Of a stretch of DNA of 64,000 bases, positions 60,031 through 64,000 are shown piece after piece (within the stretch, counting starts at the first letter, position 1; the number at the start of each line of letters is the position of its first letter). The translations under genes and the position numbers were made by a program. The stretch comes from Fistularia commersonii (taxonomy: Eukaryota; Chordata; Actinopteri; Syngnathiformes; Fistulariidae), in contig JBBMNZ010000007.1 of assembly GCA_037954325.1 (NCBI GenBank), positions 17,310,001 to 17,374,000 of the forward strand, written 5' to 3'. A model generated the notes under the pieces. That model was not told where the DNA came from and searched no databases. It worked only from the letters and a program-made list of their open reading frames with translations.

Positions 60031-62677
60031 GTAGAAAGCAAGTGTCTTAAGATTCAAGATTCAAAGTGTTTATCTTGGAAACATTTCCCTATACAATGAT
60101 ATTTGATTGTATATAATGGTATTTTTTTTCCTGCATCTCAATTTAAACCATTGAACACATGTTACATGGGCATACTCTAACCTGATGAGTAGATAACTAG
60201 TAGGTTGTCTATAACTGATATTTAAAATCTAATTGTGTGACATTCTTTGAGCAGGAAGCTATGTCAAGTGAACGATTCTTAAAACAAACTCTCAGGTTAT
60301 TTATTTCTTGAATGTTGCCAGACTGCACATGAGACCTGTCCGATTTGTTGGATAAGTGGACCTTTATCCAAACATAACCCATCAAGAACCCAAAATGGGC
60401 ATAGTTAACTGGGCAAATGACAGCTCTTCCCTCCTTTCCATGTTGTCCTTTTTGCAGTAAAAACAGCAATATATCCAAGATAACATAGCCGTTAGGTATT
60501 TTTCTTTCTCTACATATAGATTTTTTTTAGCCACCTCAAATTGCGCTAGTTTCTTATTAAATGTATCTGAAAAATTAAAAATGTACCAATTTTCTTGCCG
60601 AGATTGGTTATTCAACCTGCCTAAATACAATTTTTAATTGGGCTCCTTTATTTTTTGCAGTCTCTCCTGGATTCTATACCTATTTTTTTTAAGACTTTCT
60701 GATTGGGGTTGTATTTGCAATGAAACTGATTTTGTAGAATGCTTGAATGTTTCATTATCTTTTGCTTTGCATGCTTACATAATACCAGGTACAAATCTTC
60801 TGATTGTATGGAATTAGGAGTGGAAAACATTTACCTGTATGGTGGACCACAATTTATATTGATTGAAAAACAGAGCAGGAAGAGTAATAAAACCAAAAGC
60901 ATAATAGCAGGGTCGATAGTATAAGGAAAATTTACTGTTTGTACATAAAAAAAAGTTATGGCGAATCATTTGTGGTGATCGCGATTTAGTTGTCCCGTTA
61001 TAAAAACACACCGAAAGCAAAGCTATTAGAGATTTATGCTCATCTGGAACTTTAAAATGGTTTCAGGTGACACATTTATTGGTCAGTAGATGTTTTAAGG
61101 CCACGTGTAAGCTCCTGGACAAGACCATCTGCAATGTGAGATTTTTCCTGCTGGTCAGATTTACGTATGGAAGTAAAACATTTGCAAATGGGATCAAACC
61201 CCCCCGAGGAATCATAAGGGCAAAGCACCAATCGACCCATGGTTTAAGGTGCTCAATTTAAAGCTGAGGCAGAAAGCTGAGACATTAGGAGCTCAAGCAT
61301 CTGCATCTTTCCGCTGATGTTACTACTAGATTGCATGTCCTTTTCTCTAGAAAATGTATTCGTCATATTTAACTTTGTGGTTCCCAGAGCTGAAATGGAC
61401 TCATAGAACTGCCGACGGACATTTAATGGAAATAAAGCCCTAACAATGGAGAAGAAGTTATATGCCAGCAACAAAGATGGGAAGGTAATAGAGTGTTATA
61501 GTTTTACACCAATCGAAACAAGTCAAATAATTGACTAACGATTTGTGTAGAGAAAAGGAGAGGATTAGCCTGGAAACCCGACACATTCCCTGTGCTCATA
61601 TATCTTTGCAAAACACCGTGAAACCACCTGGAGCGCTTCCTTTTTGTTTGTGTTTCCACTGATTATTGCAAAAAAAAAAAAAAAAAAAAAGGCAAATCAC
61701 AACCACCTATCCATGGAGGGGCGTGCATGACAAACAGGGATGCCATAAAGGGAATTTCCTTTGAATTTCTATTATAACCTAGACTACTACCAATTTTGAT
61801 GTATGTAGTGTGTTTTATTTACTTTAAAAAACGATAAAAAAACACTGATTTTTAAATTTCATTTGATAAGCAGGATGTTGTTTGAGCTTTTCCTCATTCG
61901 GTTATTCAGTTACCTGACTTCCTTCACGACTATGACCTCACCAAATGTGTCCACATCACATTTGTTTGGTCTATAATTCTTCTCAATATGCTTGATATGC
62001 CCCAGAAAATTATCCGGGCCAACATTTGCTGTGAGAGTGTGAAGTGAAATAAATGTCAAAGATACTTTTTCAAATCCAAAAGGATTTGGACTTGAAACCT
62101 TGATCGGTAATAAGCGTCAGTGCCTTGAACTGAGTCACATCCATCCAATCCTGACACTGGGATTTCTTCAGCCAGTCAGGTGGACTTTGTGGTCCAGAGT
62201 GAAAGCAACACATCTGGACAGAATGATATACATGCTGTGTTACCTTGAAAAACAAAGTTTCTTTTCATGGTCATCTGCATCTGACACAGCCTGATGCAAA
62301 ATTGGAACAAAGTTCTTGGCAGGTTTACCTCTAATTAAGACATTTTGTGTCGTAAAACTGTCGCTTACCTTGCAGCTATGAAACATATGAGTATCACTTG
62401 GTGCACTTCGGGCCATGGATTTGGCAGAAACTAAAAAATTCCTGTTGACCTGCTGATAAGTATGTAGGCTTGAGTTGGAGGAGCATAACTCGCCCTCAAA
62501 ACTCATCTTTTATAGACTGCTATATTTATTTACACCATGCCAGGATTAAAGGGCTTGCAGCATGGTCAAATTACTCCTGTAATAGGTACTAATGTGTTCA
62601 TACATCTGCCAAAATGTTTCGCGTTCCCAGCCCTTTAGTAGAAATGTACACTGATTGTGCGCAGACACGCACTCAAT

Positions 62678-62679
<2 letters not shown>

Positions 62680-62722
<43 letters not shown>
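62680..62722. repeat. (AC)n microsatellite
   Basis: About 21 AC units. Confidence 0.95.
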
Positions 62723-62725
<3 letters not shown>

Positions 62726-62927
62726 CACACAAACTGATGTAGAAGGATTATTGCAGGGAGCTAGTAAATTATGCTGGCGTGTTAAAGGTGACAGTGATAA
62801 GGTTGCTGGTGGGTGTGTCTGTGTGTTTGGACTGTATTGAAGTGTGAGTCTATCCTCTGGGACCATTCCATTACACTGGACGGTAACAATTAGCGCCAGT
62901 GCTATTGGCAGCCCAATGACTGATGAC

Positions 62928-62930
<3 letters not shown>

Positions 62931-62960
<30 letters not shown>
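62931..62960. repeat. (AC)n microsatellite
   Basis: About 15 AC units, 210 bp from the previous tract. Confidence 0.9.
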
Positions 62961-62969
<9 letters not shown>

Positions 62970-63552
62970 TACACACTCAAACTATAGCTCATGCTAGGCC
63001 AAATTACAAAAATCACACAAGCAAGCTGAATGCACACACACGAAAACAAAAACACACCCGCAACACTGGTACCTTATTATTCTCTCCTGCTCGCAATTAG
63101 CATCACTGCTAATGGCAGCAAGATGGCAGCAAGATGATGAAGGGTGGAAATGGACACACACATACACACACACGAAACAAACTTCATTATTCTCTCTGCT
63201 TGCAATTAGCATTGGCAGTAATGAAGTAAACACCAAGATACAAACAGAAGCGCTGCTGAGAACTTTAAAGCTTTACTGTTCTCATTTGTATGACCCTGGA
63301 GTTGCAAGTCCTAACCTTGCGCCGCAACCCCCCCCCCCCGACCCAGTACTCAGGTGGGAGAGGAGCAGGTGTAGGTTCATTCAAATGAGGCCATGGGAAG
63401 CCAAAAATATCAACAGAACCAGATACTTCACAAATGACGTGCAGTACACAAATCAATAAATTACATAAATATGAATCAGGGATTGCGTATTTATTCAATT
63501 TCTTTTCTGGTTCATAGAAAAGCTGACACCATAAGATTAACAGCAAACATCA

Positions 63553-63893
63553 ATTCATTCATTATTGACACTGCTTGTCCTCCTGCGAGGGTGGCGGGGG
63601 GGACCGGAGCCTCTCCCGGCTGTCATTGGGTGTAAGGCAGGATTCACGCTGGGCTGGTCGGCCGTCGATCACATCGCCACATTTCAAGACGTTCAACCGT
63701 TAACCCTTTCATTCACATGTATAGGCAATTTAGAGTCTCCATTGAACCTACTGCCATGTTTTTTGGAATGCGGCATGAAACCAGAAAACCCACAGCAAAC
63801 CCATGCAGACATGGGGAGAACATACCAACTTCACACAGAATTCAACCGGGGACCCTGGAGCTGTGAATCAGAAGTTGTACCGTGTGCCACCCA
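63553..63893 (-). repeat. Short interspersed repeat, near-complete (copy E)
   Basis: Reverse complement of the copy B/C family: on the plus strand 'caaacccatgcagacatggg', then GAGAACATAC, then 'ttcaaccggggaccctggag', and a (ATTC)n start that is the tail in the other orientation. Confidence 0.75.
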
Positions 63894-64000
63894 CATTATT
63901 TTTTTTTCCCACCTTATTGTATTTGATGAAAGTGCATCGTTCACCATCTTTCTGATTGAAATAATCAACTAGAGGCCTGGATGTGATGCTTCACATCCTT

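Larger units (their letters stand above)
58707..63549. other. Microsatellite-rich intergenic stretch
   Basis: Holds CA/TG tracts at 59267-59336, 59858-59902, 62680-62722 and 62931-62960, a telomere-type repeat at 60006-60030 and poly(A)/(T) runs. No supported gene. Confidence 0.5.

Noticed and set aside
62546..62968. 140-codon minus-strand frame with Cys-Val runs
   Set aside because: Produced by (CA)n microsatellites. The same holds for frames at 19741-20082, 47687-47995 and 59105-59545.
1..64000. CRISPR array, operon or bacterial elements
   Set aside because: Spliced vertebrate genes and fish retroelements throughout. The tandem arrays are simple microsatellites without spacers.

Overview
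The window is nuclear DNA from a vertebrate, almost certainly a teleost fish. It is AT-rich, intron-rich and dense in microsatellites, LINE fragments, hAT and Tc1/mariner MITEs, and short interspersed repeats of the kind found throughout fish genomes. Four protein-coding genes can be reconstructed exon by exon, each with an unbroken reading frame across every splice junction. All four lie in the first 29 kb.

Layout. (1) 3284-17657, minus strand: ergic3, an ER-Golgi cargo-receptor subunit (13 coding exons, 384 aa). (2) 7084-7944, plus strand: romo1, a small mitochondrial inner-membrane protein (2 coding exons, 79 aa). It lies wholly inside ergic3 intron 9, on the opposite strand. (3) 18590-20736, minus strand: hesx1, a paired-like homeobox repressor of forebrain and pituitary development (4 exons, 181 aa). 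It sits about 0.9 kb upstream of the ergic3 start codon in the same orientation. (4) 23592-28808, minus strand: cyc1, cytochrome c1 of respiratory complex III (7 exons, 308 aa).

From about 29 kb to 64 kb I recognise no host gene. This part holds decayed transposable elements: several copies of one LINE family encoding an APE-type endonuclease and reverse transcriptase, a second LINE with an inverted 5' part, a Ty3/Gypsy integrase remnant, a hAT transposase N-terminal fragment, a Tc1/mariner-type MITE and several copies of a short interspersed repeat. It also holds long GATA, ACTTA and AGATA tandem arrays, many CA/TG tracts and a short interstitial telomeric repeat. Two CpG-containing, promoter-like stretches (about 35.3-35.5 kb and 41.5 kb) have no gene attached.

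The four genes do not form one pathway. romo1 and cyc1 both encode mitochondrial inner-membrane proteins, ergic3 acts in the early secretory pathway, and hesx1 is a developmental transcription factor. The most notable arrangement is the nested antisense romo1/ergic3 pair. The most notable protein feature is hesx1, whose N-terminal region is short and whose C-terminal tail is long compared with the mammalian protein. I found no clearly new biological system.
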